This document shows positions 17,184 through 26,979 of a DNA stretch of 64,000 nucleotides, one piece after another (within the stretch, counting starts at the first letter, position 1; each line of letters opens with the position of its first letter). The position numbers were made by a program, and so were the translations under genes. The DNA lies in NCBI RefSeq assembly GCF_024297065.1, contig NZ_CP101114.1:1178001-1242000 (forward strand), read 5' to 3'. Origin of the DNA: Bartonella harrusi (GTDB lineage Bacteria > Pseudomonadota > Alphaproteobacteria > Rhizobiales > Rhizobiaceae). The notes under the pieces were generated by a model. That model saw only the letters and a program-made list of their open reading frames with translations, did no database searches and was not told the origin of the DNA.

Positions 17184-18501
17184 AACACCTCGTTTACGCC
17201 CTTTGTCACCAACGCTTCATATGGTGATTATCGTTTTGGTCACGTTATTCTTCTTTATTGTGATTGGCAGCTTTGTCACAAAAACAGAAATCGTTGCACG
17301 AGGGCAAGGAACGGTCATTCCCACCGCCTATGTTCAACTCGTACAAGCACAAAATACAGGTCGTATTGAGAAAATTCTTGTAAAAGAAGGACAATTTGTT
17401 CATCAAGGGGATCTCCTTATCCAATTGGATCAACGCGAAGCCATCAATGAACGCGCACGCGTTCAAGCCGATATTGCGCAACAAACCCTTCAAGCACAAA
17501 TCGCAACAGCTATTTTAACAGCTTTGCGTGAAAGTGATCCTTTAGATAAAGATTTTGTGACCAAAGGGCTTGCCTATCTACAAGACGTCCCTTCTTCTGG
17601 AAACAAAACGGTAAGAATCGAAGGGGAAAAACTTATTAGCGCTACCCTTCAATCTCTACAAAATAAATTAAGGGCGCTAAAAGCACAAGCGGACCGCGTC
17701 GAGCACAGCGGTGCAACACAACATGCGCAATTAGATAGGCTGGAAGATGATCGTCAATTAAGCCAAGGAAAATTAAAAGCTGCAAAAAGCCTGATAGAAA
17801 CAAAAGTTATCAGCCAAGCTCTTTATTTAGAGCGTTTACATGATCTTAAAAATGTAGAGCATGAGATTTTAATCAATCAAAAGCGTCTAGAAGAAAATGC
17901 CGCTGAAATAGATACCCTCCGCCAACAACGACAAAGCCTTATTTCCGATGAAATTGCCCGCTATCGTCAACTTTCTCGTGAAACAGAATTAAATCTTCAA
18001 GGGTTAAAAGCAAAACTTGATAGTACTCAATATCGTCTTGATCACTTATCACTCTACGCCCCCGTTGATGGTCGCATTGATGATTTAAGTATCCACACTT
18101 TGGGCGGATTTATCGAGGCTGGTAAAACTCTCATGCGTATTGTCCCTGTCACCGGCGGCCTCATTGTCGAAGCATTTTTTGATAACCGAGATATTGGCTT
18201 TTTAGAAAAAAACCAACGTGCTTATGTAAAGTTTTCCGCCTTTCCTCCTGAACGTTTCGGCGTTATTTACGGTACAGTTGTTAATGTAGGCGCGACAGCG
18301 CGCTATGATAAAGAAATTAATGGGGCTTATGCAGTTTTAATCAAAATTGACCGAGATCATCTCAATTTGAATGGTAAACAGCTTAAATTTATCCCCGGCA
18401 TGACCGTGACAGCTGATGTCATTACAGCAAAACGGCGTTTAATTTCCTACTTCTTTGAACCTATCACTAAAATTTTAAAACAATCTCTACAGGAAAGATA
18501 A
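17173..18501 (+). CDS. HlyD-family membrane fusion protein of the type I system
   Basis: 442 residues: a short cytoplasmic head, one TM helix (about 16-36), a biotinyl-lipoyl-like half motif (near GRIEKILVKEGQFVHQGDLL), a long coiled-coil region (about 150-285), then the second lipoyl half and beta-barrel with LSLYAPVDGRIDDL and the C-terminal segment GMTVTADVITAKRR. This periplasmic adaptor links the ABC exporter to a TolC-type outer-membrane channel, which is not in the window. A good ribosome site (GGAGG) lies inside the ABC gene end, with an 11-base overlap. Confidence 0.88.
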   Translation: MTDKTPRLRPLSPTLHMVIIVLVTLFFFIVIGSFVTKTEIVARGQGTVIPTAYVQLVQAQNTGRIEKILVKEGQFVHQGDLLIQLDQREAINERARVQADIAQQTLQAQIATAILTALRESDPLDKDFVTKGLAYLQDVPSSGNKTVRIEGEKLISATLQSLQNKLRALKAQADRVEHSGATQHAQLDRLEDDRQLSQGKLKAAKSLIETKVISQALYLERLHDLKNVEHEILINQKRLEENAAEIDTLRQQRQSLISDEIARYRQLSRETELNLQGLKAKLDSTQYRLDHLSLYAPVDGRIDDLSIHTLGGFIEAGKTLMRIVPVTGGLIVEAFFDNRDIGFLEKNQRAYVKFSAFPPERFGVIYGTVVNVGATARYDKEINGAYAVLIKIDRDHLNLNGKQLKFIPGMTVTADVITAKRRLISYFFEPITKILKQSLQER

Positions 18502-18965
18502 TGCGTGTAAATGAAAACCCTCCACCATCGCTCATAGATTCCCTCACAGCTTTAGGAGTTATGGTGGTTTTAATGCTTCAATCCCCCTTACACCGCCGTT
18601 GGAAAATTTGGGATATCGAATTCAACATAGGACCAGCCTTACGTACTGGACAGTATAGGCTCTATAAAAATGAACGTGGAGAATTTTGCGCGTTTATCAC
18701 TTGGGCTTTTTTAGATGAAAAAAATCATCAATCTATGCTTGAAAAAGGAGAGCTTTTGCCTCATGCCAATTGGCAAGGCGGAGAATATGTGTGGTTCATT
18801 GATTATGTCGCACCACACGGTAATACCGCTGCTATTGTTCGCGATATGCAACGGCATGTGTTTCCTCATCAAAAATATTTCTATGCCGTCCGACGGAATG
18901 AAGACGGTGGAATACGGAAAATTGCCCGCTGGTGTAGCTATAGACCCCAGAGCTCTTCACAGTAG
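18501..18965 (+). CDS. HlyC-type toxin-activating lysine acyltransferase
   Basis: This 154-residue protein matches the HlyC family (PF02794). SPLHRRW carries the catalytic His31, GQYRLYKNERGEFCAFITWA is the strand pair typical of the family, and VWFIDYVAPHG carries the conserved Asp101. HlyC enzymes transfer a fatty acid from acyl-ACP to internal lysines of a protoxin before export. Here the gene is last in the operon and overlaps the HlyD stop by one base, unlike the classic C-A-B-D order. No RTX protein is encoded nearby, so the acylated target must be something else, most plausibly the small peptide on the opposite strand. Confidence 0.8.
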   Translation: MRVNENPPPSLIDSLTALGVMVVLMLQSPLHRRWKIWDIEFNIGPALRTGQYRLYKNERGEFCAFITWAFLDEKNHQSMLEKGELLPHANWQGGEYVWFIDYVAPHGNTAAIVRDMQRHVFPHQKYFYAVRRNEDGGIRKIARWCSYRPQSSSQ

Positions 18966-19236
18966 ATTTTATATTTCGCGTTGATAGAATCCTCTACCCC
19001 TTCCCTCTCATACTCCCCTATGAATTAAAACTCCTAAAAATCAATTTTTTGAAAACTATTTATCTCTCGTAAGCGCAGACATGACGAGTTCCAGCTACTC
19101 ACCAGTAGGATTCCTTTACTCAAAGACGAGAGAAATACTTATAGATTAGATAATGTATAGCACTTAGCTATACCTCCACGAGCCCGCTAGAGCCTTACTC
19201 TCAAATTTCTACTTTACAACCGATTTTATTAAATAT
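18966..19236. other. spacer between acyltransferase and tRNA-Gln
   Basis: No gene is seen. TATCTCTCGTAAG at about 19060 and GACGAGAGAAATA at about 19122 form an imperfect inverted pair of unknown meaning. The spacer may contain the right-hand boundary of the accessory locus, which ends beside a tRNA gene. Confidence 0.35.
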
Positions 19237-19311
19237 TGGCTGGGGTACCTGGATTCGAACCAGGGAATGCCGGTACCAAAAACCGGTGCCTTACCGCTTG
19301 GCTATACCCCA
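19237..19311 (-). tRNA. tRNA-Gln (anticodon TTG)
   Basis: 75 bases on the minus strand. Acceptor stem TGGGGTA pairs with TACCCCA, discriminator G, and CCA is encoded. The anticodon stem CCGGT/ACCGG encloses a 7-base loop with TTG at 34-36, which reads CAA. The T arm contains GGTTCGAATCC. It lies between the type I secretion locus and sodB; tRNA genes are common insertion sites for integrating elements. Confidence 0.95.
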
Positions 19312-20267
19312 AAGAAAAATATTCTTATAGCGACTCCCGCACTTTATAACGATTCCTGTAAGCATACGCAATATCTGAAAATCAAAGCTCTTATTTTTTT
19401 ATCATAAAATTTTGAAGTCTTATTACTGTTGCTTTGATACAAAATTCATAACAAACTCTATATTCATTTATTCTCCTAACATTAAGGAATAACTATCCAT
19501 CCATCTTTTTTTGTATTTTGCTTTTTTATTCATTCCTTTTATGGTAACAGAAAGCATAAATTTTGCGCTTTATCGATATTTATAATTATCACAAACTTAC
19601 GTTTTCTTGATGCACTCAAATCTAAACTCTTTGACATGAGATAGGAAAACAGAGCAAGCTTGTGTGTTTAGGATTTTTTGTCTTTTAATCGTATTCCCGA
19701 TTTTTGTTGTTCAAAGTACAACAATTTATCTTCACCTATTAAGAAAATTGGGTCAATATGCATTATGCATGACGAATATCATTTGTTAATCATGAATAAG
19801 CGCTTTTGAAATCAATCTGTCTAAGCTGTTAGTTGTTATTGAACTTATTAAAAAATTTCTCAGGTCTATGTAAAATCAATATATCTATAAAAGACAACCG
19901 CTAGCATTTTGTTAAACACTCGATATTAAAAAAAATGGCATCATGTAAATAGAGTGAAAAAATTACAAACATTGAAGATATTTTGTATGGTATTTGAGGA
20001 AATATTTTAGACAACAAAACAAGAGCTGATAACGCTCTAAATTCATTTTTATGGCTCTTAATGAAACACCACATTATTTTTGAAAATGATCATTGCATTT
20101 TTTGTGAGGCTATAGATGGAAAAAATTTTCAAAGGAAGTCTTTTTATAAAGAGATGATAATCAAATTTTCATACAAATAGATATTCAAAATTTGCTTTTA
20201 GGCACAGTAAATGGCAAATTAAGCTTTTGAAATGAGCTTAACAAATAGAATCGAGGAGATTTTTAAA
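19312..20267. other. long non-coding region upstream of sodB
   Basis: About 950 bases with no supported gene on either strand. It presumably holds the promoter of sodB. Scattered short frames have no start site or family features. Confidence 0.45.
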
Positions 20268-20870
20268 ATGGCTTTTGAATTGGCCGCGTTGCCTTATGAT
20301 TATGACGCCCTTTCGCCCTATATGTCACGCGAGACACTTGAATACCACCATGATAAGCATCATCTCGCTTATCTTACCAATACCAACAACTTTGTAAAAT
20401 ATGAAGGTTTAGAAAACGAAAGCCTTGAAGATATTGTTAAAAAAAGTTTTGGAAAAAATGTTGGTTTATTTAATAATGCAGCGCAATATTACAATCATAA
20501 CCATTTTTGGCATTGGATGAAAAAAGGTGGAGGAGGTCAAAAACTTCCTGAAAAATTAACAAAAGCTGTTGAATCTGATCTAGGTGGTTATGATAAATTT
20601 CGTACAGATTTTATTGCTGCTGCCAGTGCCCAGTTTGGTTCTGGATGGGCGTGGGTTGCTGTTAAGGATGGCAAGCTTGCAATTATGAAAACACCTAATG
20701 GTGAAAATCCTTTAGTTCATGATGCTCAACCTATTTTGGGTGTCGATGTGTGGGAGCATTCCTATTACATTGATTACCGCAATGCGCGCCCAAAATATCT
20801 TGAAGCTTTCGTAGATCATTTAATTAATTGGGATTATGTTTTAAAACTTTATGAAGATTGCGGCTTTTAA
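20268..20870 (+). CDS. sodB: superoxide dismutase (Fe type)
   Basis: 200 residues from ATG 20268, placed 8 bases after GAGGAG; an upstream in-frame ATG would add 12 non-conserved residues. The protein begins AFELAALPYDYDALSPYMS and has the metal ligands in YHHDKHH (His), the NHNHFWHWM block (His), and the DVWEHSYYIDY block (Asp and His). The GGGGQ segment and length fit the iron-specific SodB group. It detoxifies superoxide in the cytoplasm. A good terminator follows. Confidence 0.93.
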   Translation: MAFELAALPYDYDALSPYMSRETLEYHHDKHHLAYLTNTNNFVKYEGLENESLEDIVKKSFGKNVGLFNNAAQYYNHNHFWHWMKKGGGGQKLPEKLTKAVESDLGGYDKFRTDFIAAASAQFGSGWAWVAVKDGKLAIMKTPNGENPLVHDAQPILGVDVWEHSYYIDYRNARPKYLEAFVDHLINWDYVLKLYEDCGF

Positions 20871-20903
20871 GCTCTCTAAATAATTTTTTATTTTTTACTA
20901 AAG

Positions 20904-20934
20904 GCTCCATAATCTAGCGGGTTATGGAGCTTTT
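20904..20934 (+). terminator. terminator after sodB
   Basis: A perfect 9-bp stem GCTCCATAA / TTATGGAGC with a short loop is followed by TTTT, 34 bases after the sodB stop. The converging oligopeptidase gene ends at 20958, so it may serve as a bidirectional stop. Confidence 0.75.
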
Positions 20935-20957
20935 CAAAAAGATAAGAATATTTTCAA

Positions 20958-23051
20958 TTAACAGCAGTTTTTTCCCATTATTTTTAAGATATACGCATAG
21001 ATATATGCAACCTCTTCTAACTTCGAGAAACGTCCAGCGGCTCCTGCATGGCCTGAATCCATATTAATGCGCAATAAAATTGCATTATCATCTGTTTTTA
21101 AGTCTCGTAATTTTGCTACCCATTTTGCAGGCTCCCAGTAGGTGACACGAGGGTCAGTTAATCCTGCCGTCACAAGCATAGGAGGATATCCTTGAGCTTT
21201 AATATTATCATAGGGGGAATAGGATGCGATAAGATCATAATCCTCTTTTGATTCAAGTGGATTCCCCCATTCGGGCCATTCCGGAGGTGTAAGTGGAAGT
21301 GAAATATCTAACATGGTATTTAAAACATCAACAAAAGGCACATTCGCTATGATTCCAGCAAAATCTTGTGGAGCTATATTGGCAATAGCTCCCATCAACA
21401 TCCCTCCTGCTGAGCCACCTTGAGCAATGAGGCGGTCATGAGAAGTGAAGTTATTTTCTACAAGGTAGCGCCCACAAGCAATAAAATCTGTAAATGTATT
21501 GTATTTAAAGAGATGTTTTCCCTTTTCATACCATTCCACTCCTTTTTCTTTTCCTCCACGAATATGGGCAATAGCATAAATAAAACCTCTATTAACCAAA
21601 GAAAGTGCATTGCTATTGAAACTCGCAGGAATGGAGATTCCATAGGCACCATAACCGTAAAGTAAACAGGGGGCACGACCATTAAGAACAGTAGTTTTGT
21701 GATAAAAAATTGAGATAGGGATTTTCTCACCATCTTCTGCTGTTGCCATAATACGTCGCGTTATATACTCATCCTGATGATGTCCAGAGGGGATTATTTG
21801 CGTTTTTAAAAGCGTGCGTTTGCGACTTTTCATCTCATAATCAAACACTTGATCCGGTGTTGTCATAGATGAATAGGAAAAGCGAATAGTTGGGCTGTCA
21901 TATTCTGCTGCACCTTGTAGACCTAAAGAATAAGCTTCTTCAGTAAAAGCAATGGAATGAACTTGTTGAGTGGTACGGTCCATTATTTTTATACGTGGAA
22001 GCCCCTCAAAACGTTCGACCCAGATAAGAAAATTTTGATATGCATCATGGGATAATATAAAATAGCCAAGCCGATGTGGCACAAGCTCAGACCAATTTTC
22101 TGATTGTGGAGATGCATACGGCGTTACCATAATTTTGAAGTCTTTTGCATTATCCAAATTTGTCAGAATATAAAAAACATCACCACCTTCTGTTAATGAA
22201 TATTCAATACCTTTTTGTCGCTTCCGTACACATTGAGGAACAGTAAGAGGTGCTTCAGCGGGAATCAACCAGATCTCTGACGTTTCGTGATCATGAATAT
22301 TAATATAAATAATATCATTAAGTTTAGAACCACTCACATGTAAGAAAAATCCTGGATTATCTTCACGAAAAATAAGCTTATCTTGTGATTGATCGGTGTT
22401 TAATCGGTGATAATAAAGCTTCGAAGGGCGGTGGTTTTCATCCATCTTAGTATAGAAAACACCTTCAGATTTAGCATCCCACACAATTTGTCCCGATGTA
22501 TCTGTAATGATATCCATACTATCAGATAATGTTTCCAAATTACGAACTTTAGCGGTGTAGAATTCTGAGCCTTTGTCATCATAAGTCCATACAACATGTG
22601 TGTGATCAGGAGATTCTTCAACTGCACCAAAATTAAAATATTCTTTCCCTTCAGCCAAAGCATCACCATTAAGATAAACGTTTTTTTCTCCTCCATTCCT
22701 CGGTGTGCGAAAATAATGTGGTTGTTGGCCTCCTGTAACATAAGAAAATCCATAAGCAAAAGGACCACGTTTTACAGGAACGGAACTGTCATTTTCTTGG
22801 ATTCGGCTTTTCATTTCTGCAAAAAGTGAATCCTGTAATGGTTTCGTATCAGCCATCTGCAAAGCTTGGTAAGCATTTTCTTTTTCAAGATGTTGTCGAA
22901 TATTTTCATCAAGATAGCTCGGGTTTTTAAAAACATCTTGCCAATTAGAGGCACGTAGCCAATGATAAGGATCATCACGATAAATACCGTGATGTCTTTC
23001 GCTATGTGCAATTTTTGATGCTTTTGGGGGGAGAAGCAAAGAGCTGTTCAT
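20958..23051 (-). CDS. ptrB: oligopeptidase B (prolyl oligopeptidase family S9)
   Basis: 697 residues: a seven-bladed propeller (about 80-420) and a C-terminal alpha/beta hydrolase. The catalytic Ser lies in QGGSAGGMLMG, the Asp in TAGLTDPRVTYWEP and the His in DSGHAGAAGR. PCLLYGYGAYGIS and the acidic positions after it fit the trypsin-like oligopeptidase B group, which cleaves short peptides after Lys/Arg. Cytoplasmic, no signal peptide. Transcribed alone. Confidence 0.92.
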   Translation of the reverse strand: MNSSLLLPPKASKIAHSERHHGIYRDDPYHWLRASNWQDVFKNPSYLDENIRQHLEKENAYQALQMADTKPLQDSLFAEMKSRIQENDSSVPVKRGPFAYGFSYVTGGQQPHYFRTPRNGGEKNVYLNGDALAEGKEYFNFGAVEESPDHTHVVWTYDDKGSEFYTAKVRNLETLSDSMDIITDTSGQIVWDAKSEGVFYTKMDENHRPSKLYYHRLNTDQSQDKLIFREDNPGFFLHVSGSKLNDIIYINIHDHETSEIWLIPAEAPLTVPQCVRKRQKGIEYSLTEGGDVFYILTNLDNAKDFKIMVTPYASPQSENWSELVPHRLGYFILSHDAYQNFLIWVERFEGLPRIKIMDRTTQQVHSIAFTEEAYSLGLQGAAEYDSPTIRFSYSSMTTPDQVFDYEMKSRKRTLLKTQIIPSGHHQDEYITRRIMATAEDGEKIPISIFYHKTTVLNGRAPCLLYGYGAYGISIPASFNSNALSLVNRGFIYAIAHIRGGKEKGVEWYEKGKHLFKYNTFTDFIACGRYLVENNFTSHDRLIAQGGSAGGMLMGAIANIAPQDFAGIIANVPFVDVLNTMLDISLPLTPPEWPEWGNPLESKEDYDLIASYSPYDNIKAQGYPPMLVTAGLTDPRVTYWEPAKWVAKLRDLKTDDNAILLRINMDSGHAGAAGRFSKLEEVAYIYAYILKIMGKNCC

Positions 23052-23803
23052 GCACGATCCTATCTTAAAAGAGACTAATGATTTTACTTATATGTTAGAA
23101 TCACAAGATTTATGCAAGTGCATAAAAGCGGTCAGCTCTGCTCACTTAATAAAAAACAGATGCGATAGAACAGCTACGATAAATTGCGCAATTATACCAT
23201 GTATTGCTATTTATAGCATACCTCCGGTACCGTTTTCTATGAGAATAATACTGCTTTTATAAAAATGGTAGATTAGAAAAACAAGGCTATTTTGTAGCAG
23301 AATTGGTTTTTTTCTTAAAGAAAAATAAATGTATTTTTAATATACAAAATAAAATTTATTTTAAAAGTATATATATAAAAATATTTTTTACATAAAAAAT
23401 ATTTTTATATATCATGTTTATTTGTAATTTTATTATTATTAATAATAAATTGTTAAATTAAAATTTGTTTTATTTTATTAAAAGTATTTATATATTAAAT
23501 ATAATATTTTTTATTTATATAAAATATATACAATAAATAACTTTATAATATTTTTTATTTATGATATAATATAATAAAAGCTGTATTCTAACAGATTAAT
23601 ATTTTCAGTTTTCTTATTGTATATTATGTCTAAAAATAGGTTTTTATTTGATTTTTTTATGTTTTAGCAATTTTGTAGAATAATTGAATTGACAAAAAAG
23701 ATTTTTGTACAATATGAAGCCTATGTACATTGGATCTCATATCATGAGTATACGTGTTGTATCTCGATTTTAAATTACTTGATTTTAAATAAAGGAAACA
23801 AGA
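23052..23803. promoter_or_regulatory. very AT-rich region upstream of mucR
   Basis: About 750 bases without a convincing gene; 23280-23640 is almost pure A/T. TTGACA at 23689-23694 followed by TACAAT lies about 110 bases before mucR, but the spacing (13) is short for a standard promoter. MucR/Ros proteins bind AT-rich tracts with T-A steps and often regulate their own gene, so this tract is a plausible self-binding region. Confidence 0.4.
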
Positions 23804-24241
23804 ATGGAACATCGTCCAGTCTTAGAGACTGAAAGCAATTTAGTTATTACATTGGTTGCTGATATCGTTGCTGCCTACGTAAGTAATAATTCTATTCGAC
23901 CGACTGAAGTACCAAATTTAATTGCTGATGTTCATGCCGCTTTTCGTAAAGCGGGGAATGTAGAATCAACAGAGGTCGAAGTTGAAAAGCAAAGGCCAGC
24001 TGTTAATCCAAAACGTTCAATCTTTCCAGATTATCTCATTTGCCTTGAAGATGGAAAAAAGTTTAAATCTTTAAAGCGTCATCTTATGACCCATTATGGA
24101 ATGTTGCCAGAAGAATATCGTGAAAAGTGGCAGTTGGACAGTTCATACCCTATGGTAGCACCTAATTATGCAAAAGCACGCTCCGCTTTGGCAAAGGAAA
24201 TGGGACTTGGGCGCAAAAGCAAACGAAAAAAAAATAAATGA
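23804..24241 (+). CDS. mucR: MucR/Ros-family zinc-finger transcriptional regulator
   Basis: 145 residues. The N-terminal half (LVADIVAAYVSNN) is the oligomerisation region. The C-terminal half has the prokaryotic C2H2-like finger CLEDGKKFKSLKRHLMTHY, in which the second Cys is replaced by Asp as in most MucR proteins, followed by the family signature PEEYREKW and YPMVAPNYA. It ends in a basic tail. In Brucella and Rhizobium, MucR silences AT-rich and virulence genes. It has a ribosome site (AAGGAAA) 8 bases upstream. Confidence 0.92.
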   Translation: MEHRPVLETESNLVITLVADIVAAYVSNNSIRPTEVPNLIADVHAAFRKAGNVESTEVEVEKQRPAVNPKRSIFPDYLICLEDGKKFKSLKRHLMTHYGMLPEEYREKWQLDSSYPMVAPNYAKARSALAKEMGLGRKSKRKKNK

Positions 24242-24318
24242 TAGCGTCTAGGAGGACCTTGTGTCTTTATAGAGATAAAGTGCTTTTTAACAGACGTTTG
24301 TTCTTTAAAGGGTTAGTT

Positions 24319-24729
24319 TTATATATAACTTTCGTTACGAATTCGTTCAATCATTGATTTAAGACCATTTGATCGTTGTGGTGTAAGGTTTTCTTTTAAT
24401 CCGAGTGTTTGAAAAAGGCCTTCAGCATCAGCGTTGCGAATTTCAGAGGCTTTTTTGCCTGAATAAAAAGCAAGAAGAATGTAAATAAGCCCACGTACAA
24501 TATGAGCATCGGAATCGCCTTGAAATGTTAATGTTGGATTATCTGAATTATTACGTGAAGATAAAAGCCACACTTGGCTAACACATCCAGGCACTTTGTG
24601 CTCGTCGTTTCGCGCATTCTCCGGAAAAGGCGGTAATTCACGACCTAATTCAATTACATAGCGATAACGATCTTCCCAATTATCCAGAAAAGAAAAATTT
24701 TCTATAATATTATCAATCGTTTCTGCCAT
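24319..24729 (-). CDS. sufE: SufE-family cysteine desulfurase partner
   Basis: 136 residues starting at MAETIDNI; a longer frame upstream lacks conservation. LDNWEDRYRYVIELGRELPP, then VPGCVSQVWL with the sulfur-accepting Cys, and the helix GLIYILLAFYSGKKASEI are diagnostic of SufE. It takes persulfide sulfur from SufS for Fe-S cluster assembly. No suf genes are adjacent. It lies between mucR and the DUF5330 gene, as in related Rhizobiales. Confidence 0.9.
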   Translation of the reverse strand: MAETIDNIIENFSFLDNWEDRYRYVIELGRELPPFPENARNDEHKVPGCVSQVWLLSSRNNSDNPTLTFQGDSDAHIVRGLIYILLAFYSGKKASEIRNADAEGLFQTLGLKENLTPQRSNGLKSMIERIRNESYI

Positions 24730-24865
24730 AATCTCCGTCCTGTCTTGCATTGATTATCATATTACATAGACTTTATTGACACATAAGTACTGATACCTCA
24801 TAACATAACATCAATAGGAAGCACTAAAAGTTTTTATTTCAAGGTAACGTCATACGCTTCTGTTT

Positions 24866-25216
24866 TTATGTGGATTCTTCTGTTTCTCTCTTAAACATAA
24901 TATCTGGAGGAGATCCCATATTTTGACTATCCATTATGCGTCCAAAATATTTGTAAGCTGCTCTTGCACCATGATACGCTCGTTCGCCAAGTGAACTTAA
25001 AAAAGACTTTCCGGTTTTACAGGCTTCTATATTACGATCACAGAATGTTCCTAAATCTTTTAAAGCTTCCTTAAAAGCAATAATCACATCACTCATTATT
25101 GTCTGATTTTCCCCTTGGATAGGGGAATAATCATTACTCGGCTTTTCTACAAAAAACGAAATAATGACAAAAACAAAGAACAAAAATAATAATAATTTGA
25201 TCAAAAAACGTATCAT
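24866..25216 (-). CDS. DUF5330-domain membrane-anchored protein
   Basis: 116 residues starting at ATG 25216. An N-terminal TM helix (residues 2-22) is followed by a periplasmic domain with TFCDRNIEACKTGKSF, a short Cys pair pattern typical of DUF5330 proteins of Rhizobiales. The function is not known. Located upstream of sufE in the same direction, but separated by about 140 bases. Confidence 0.65.
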   Translation of the reverse strand: MIRFLIKLLLFLFFVFVIISFFVEKPSNDYSPIQGENQTIMSDVIIAFKEALKDLGTFCDRNIEACKTGKSFLSSLGERAYHGARAAYKYFGRIMDSQNMGSPPDIMFKRETEEST

Positions 25217-26133
25217 GGGCAATCAATGCACCCTAGCTGTAAATAAAATAAAGCAGCAGTGTAGGCGCTTCTGCTTTATAAAAAATTTATAAAATAAGAC
25301 TTTTATCAAGTTGAGCATTTGTTTATCCGATTTATAGCATTAACTTTGTTATAATAAGATATGAAATAGCTATAAAAAATGAGAGGTATGATCTTTTTAT
25401 TAAAAAATTAACGTCAAAATTATGCAATAAAAATAAAACCCTTGAGAATATGTAAGCTGGATTTCTCTATGACATATAACAAGAGTAAAATAAAAGAGAT
25501 TATACCTCATAACCATGACAACACGTGATGATTACAGTACCTCATGTTGCCATTTTCTTTTTTATAAAAAAAGTATGATATCAAGTTGTAAGGATTAAAC
25601 AGTCCACTTATTTTTCACCAATATTTTTCAAATGATTACCGTTGATATTTATGAAATATTAGTAGAGTGAATTTATAAGAACATAATGATTATTGAAAAA
25701 CAATGATACCCATTAACATTGTATGGAAATATGAACCTATGTACATGTAAAATATTTGAAAAACCCCTACCCTGCTACTGGCTCCGCAGCGTGTTAAATA
25801 AATGTGTTTCAATTTTGATTTTAAATACTGCAAAATATATACGCAAAAAATAAGAAAATAACATAGATCTTTCAGTTTAGATGATGATATGTGATGATGT
25901 GACTTACAAATGTAAAATGGTATCGTATAGTTGTAAAGTTTTTATACACATCCAAAAATGCTGTCTAACATGAGATTAAGAAATTTGAATGAGAGCTACT
26001 GCTGATTTATCAGCTTACATATTTACACAACAAGCTTACTTATTTTAACAATTTGAAAGAAAAAGCAACAACATAGATATGACTCTCTCACTGGAAGTAA
26101 CAATAATTCTATCGAAAATAAAAAACTAAAATA
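25217..26133. other. non-coding region
   Basis: About 900 bases with no gene, tRNA or clear repeat that I can support on either strand. Composition is AT-rich with a single GC-richer island near 25770-25800. It may be eroded coding DNA. Confidence 0.4.
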
Positions 26134-26979
26134 ATGACAAAAAAACGAAAAAAGTACAAAACAAACAATGTCAAACAGAGTAAATATTATAGTAGTATTT
26201 TTATAACTTTTTTGCTTATAATCGGGTATTTTCTTTTTTGGATAATAAAAACACTTTGTTTTTATACAAAAAAAAATACTTTATTGTTCGCTGGATTAAT
26301 CCTTTTTACCATTAGTTTTGTTTTTGTTTCATTTAATGCTTTATTTTCACAAATGATAATGCATCAAGACGTCTTTACTAAAATGAAGTTTGCATTTGAT
26401 TCAGATATCGAACAAAACTCTTCTTTACCTGGAAAAGAAGAAAAAACTCGGGCAGTTTCTCGTGATGCTTCTGTATCGTTTCTAATCCCTTTACAGAACA
26501 ATTTATCTTCTCCTGCTTTGTTAGAAAATACACTAAAAATGCAAAAAAAGCTAGCAAAGCTAGGATTTTATGATGGTCCTTTAGATGGAATAGAGGGACC
26601 TAAAACGCGTCGTGCCATAGCACTTTGGAAACAACAAACTGCTCACGAAATGCAAAAAAATATTTTACTTAAAACTGCAACAGATGAAATTGCGATATTA
26701 ATTAGGCGTAGTGAAAGAGAAATGACAAATGAAACAACAAGAATAAACGATGTGCCGCGCTTAAAAGAAAATGTTTCAGAACCTCTTGTTGTAGATATTA
26801 TACGAGTGCAAAAAGCTTTACGCATTTTTGGTCATAACGAGGTGATTATCACGGGTATAGAGGATCACAAAACAACAGAAGCCTTAAAACAGTTTCAAAA
26901 AATGTTTGATCTTCCTATAACAGGTAAAACTGATCATACAGTTTTGATGAAAATGCATGAAGTTGGTTTGTTGAACTAA
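26134..26979 (+). CDS. membrane protein with two peptidoglycan-binding domains
   Basis: 281 residues: a very basic head (1-18), two TM helices (about 22-45 and 50-70), a linker of about 55 residues, then two PG_binding_1 units. The first (about 138-170) shows MQKKLAKLGFYDGPLDG followed by GPKTRRAIALWKQQ; the second (about 223-275) shows VQKALRIFG and KTTEALKQFQKMFDLPITG. Such proteins anchor to the cell wall. No catalytic domain is attached. It stands alone. Confidence 0.8.
   Translation: MTKKRKKYKTNNVKQSKYYSSIFITFLLIIGYFLFWIIKTLCFYTKKNTLLFAGLILFTISFVFVSFNALFSQMIMHQDVFTKMKFAFDSDIEQNSSLPGKEEKTRAVSRDASVSFLIPLQNNLSSPALLENTLKMQKKLAKLGFYDGPLDGIEGPKTRRAIALWKQQTAHEMQKNILLKTATDEIAILIRRSEREMTNETTRINDVPRLKENVSEPLVVDIIRVQKALRIFGHNEVIITGIEDHKTTEALKQFQKMFDLPITGKTDHTVLMKMHEVGLLN

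Noticed and set aside
23050..23262. 70-codon plus-strand frame overlapping the ptrB start
   Set aside because: No conserved features and it overlaps a well-supported gene start on the other strand.
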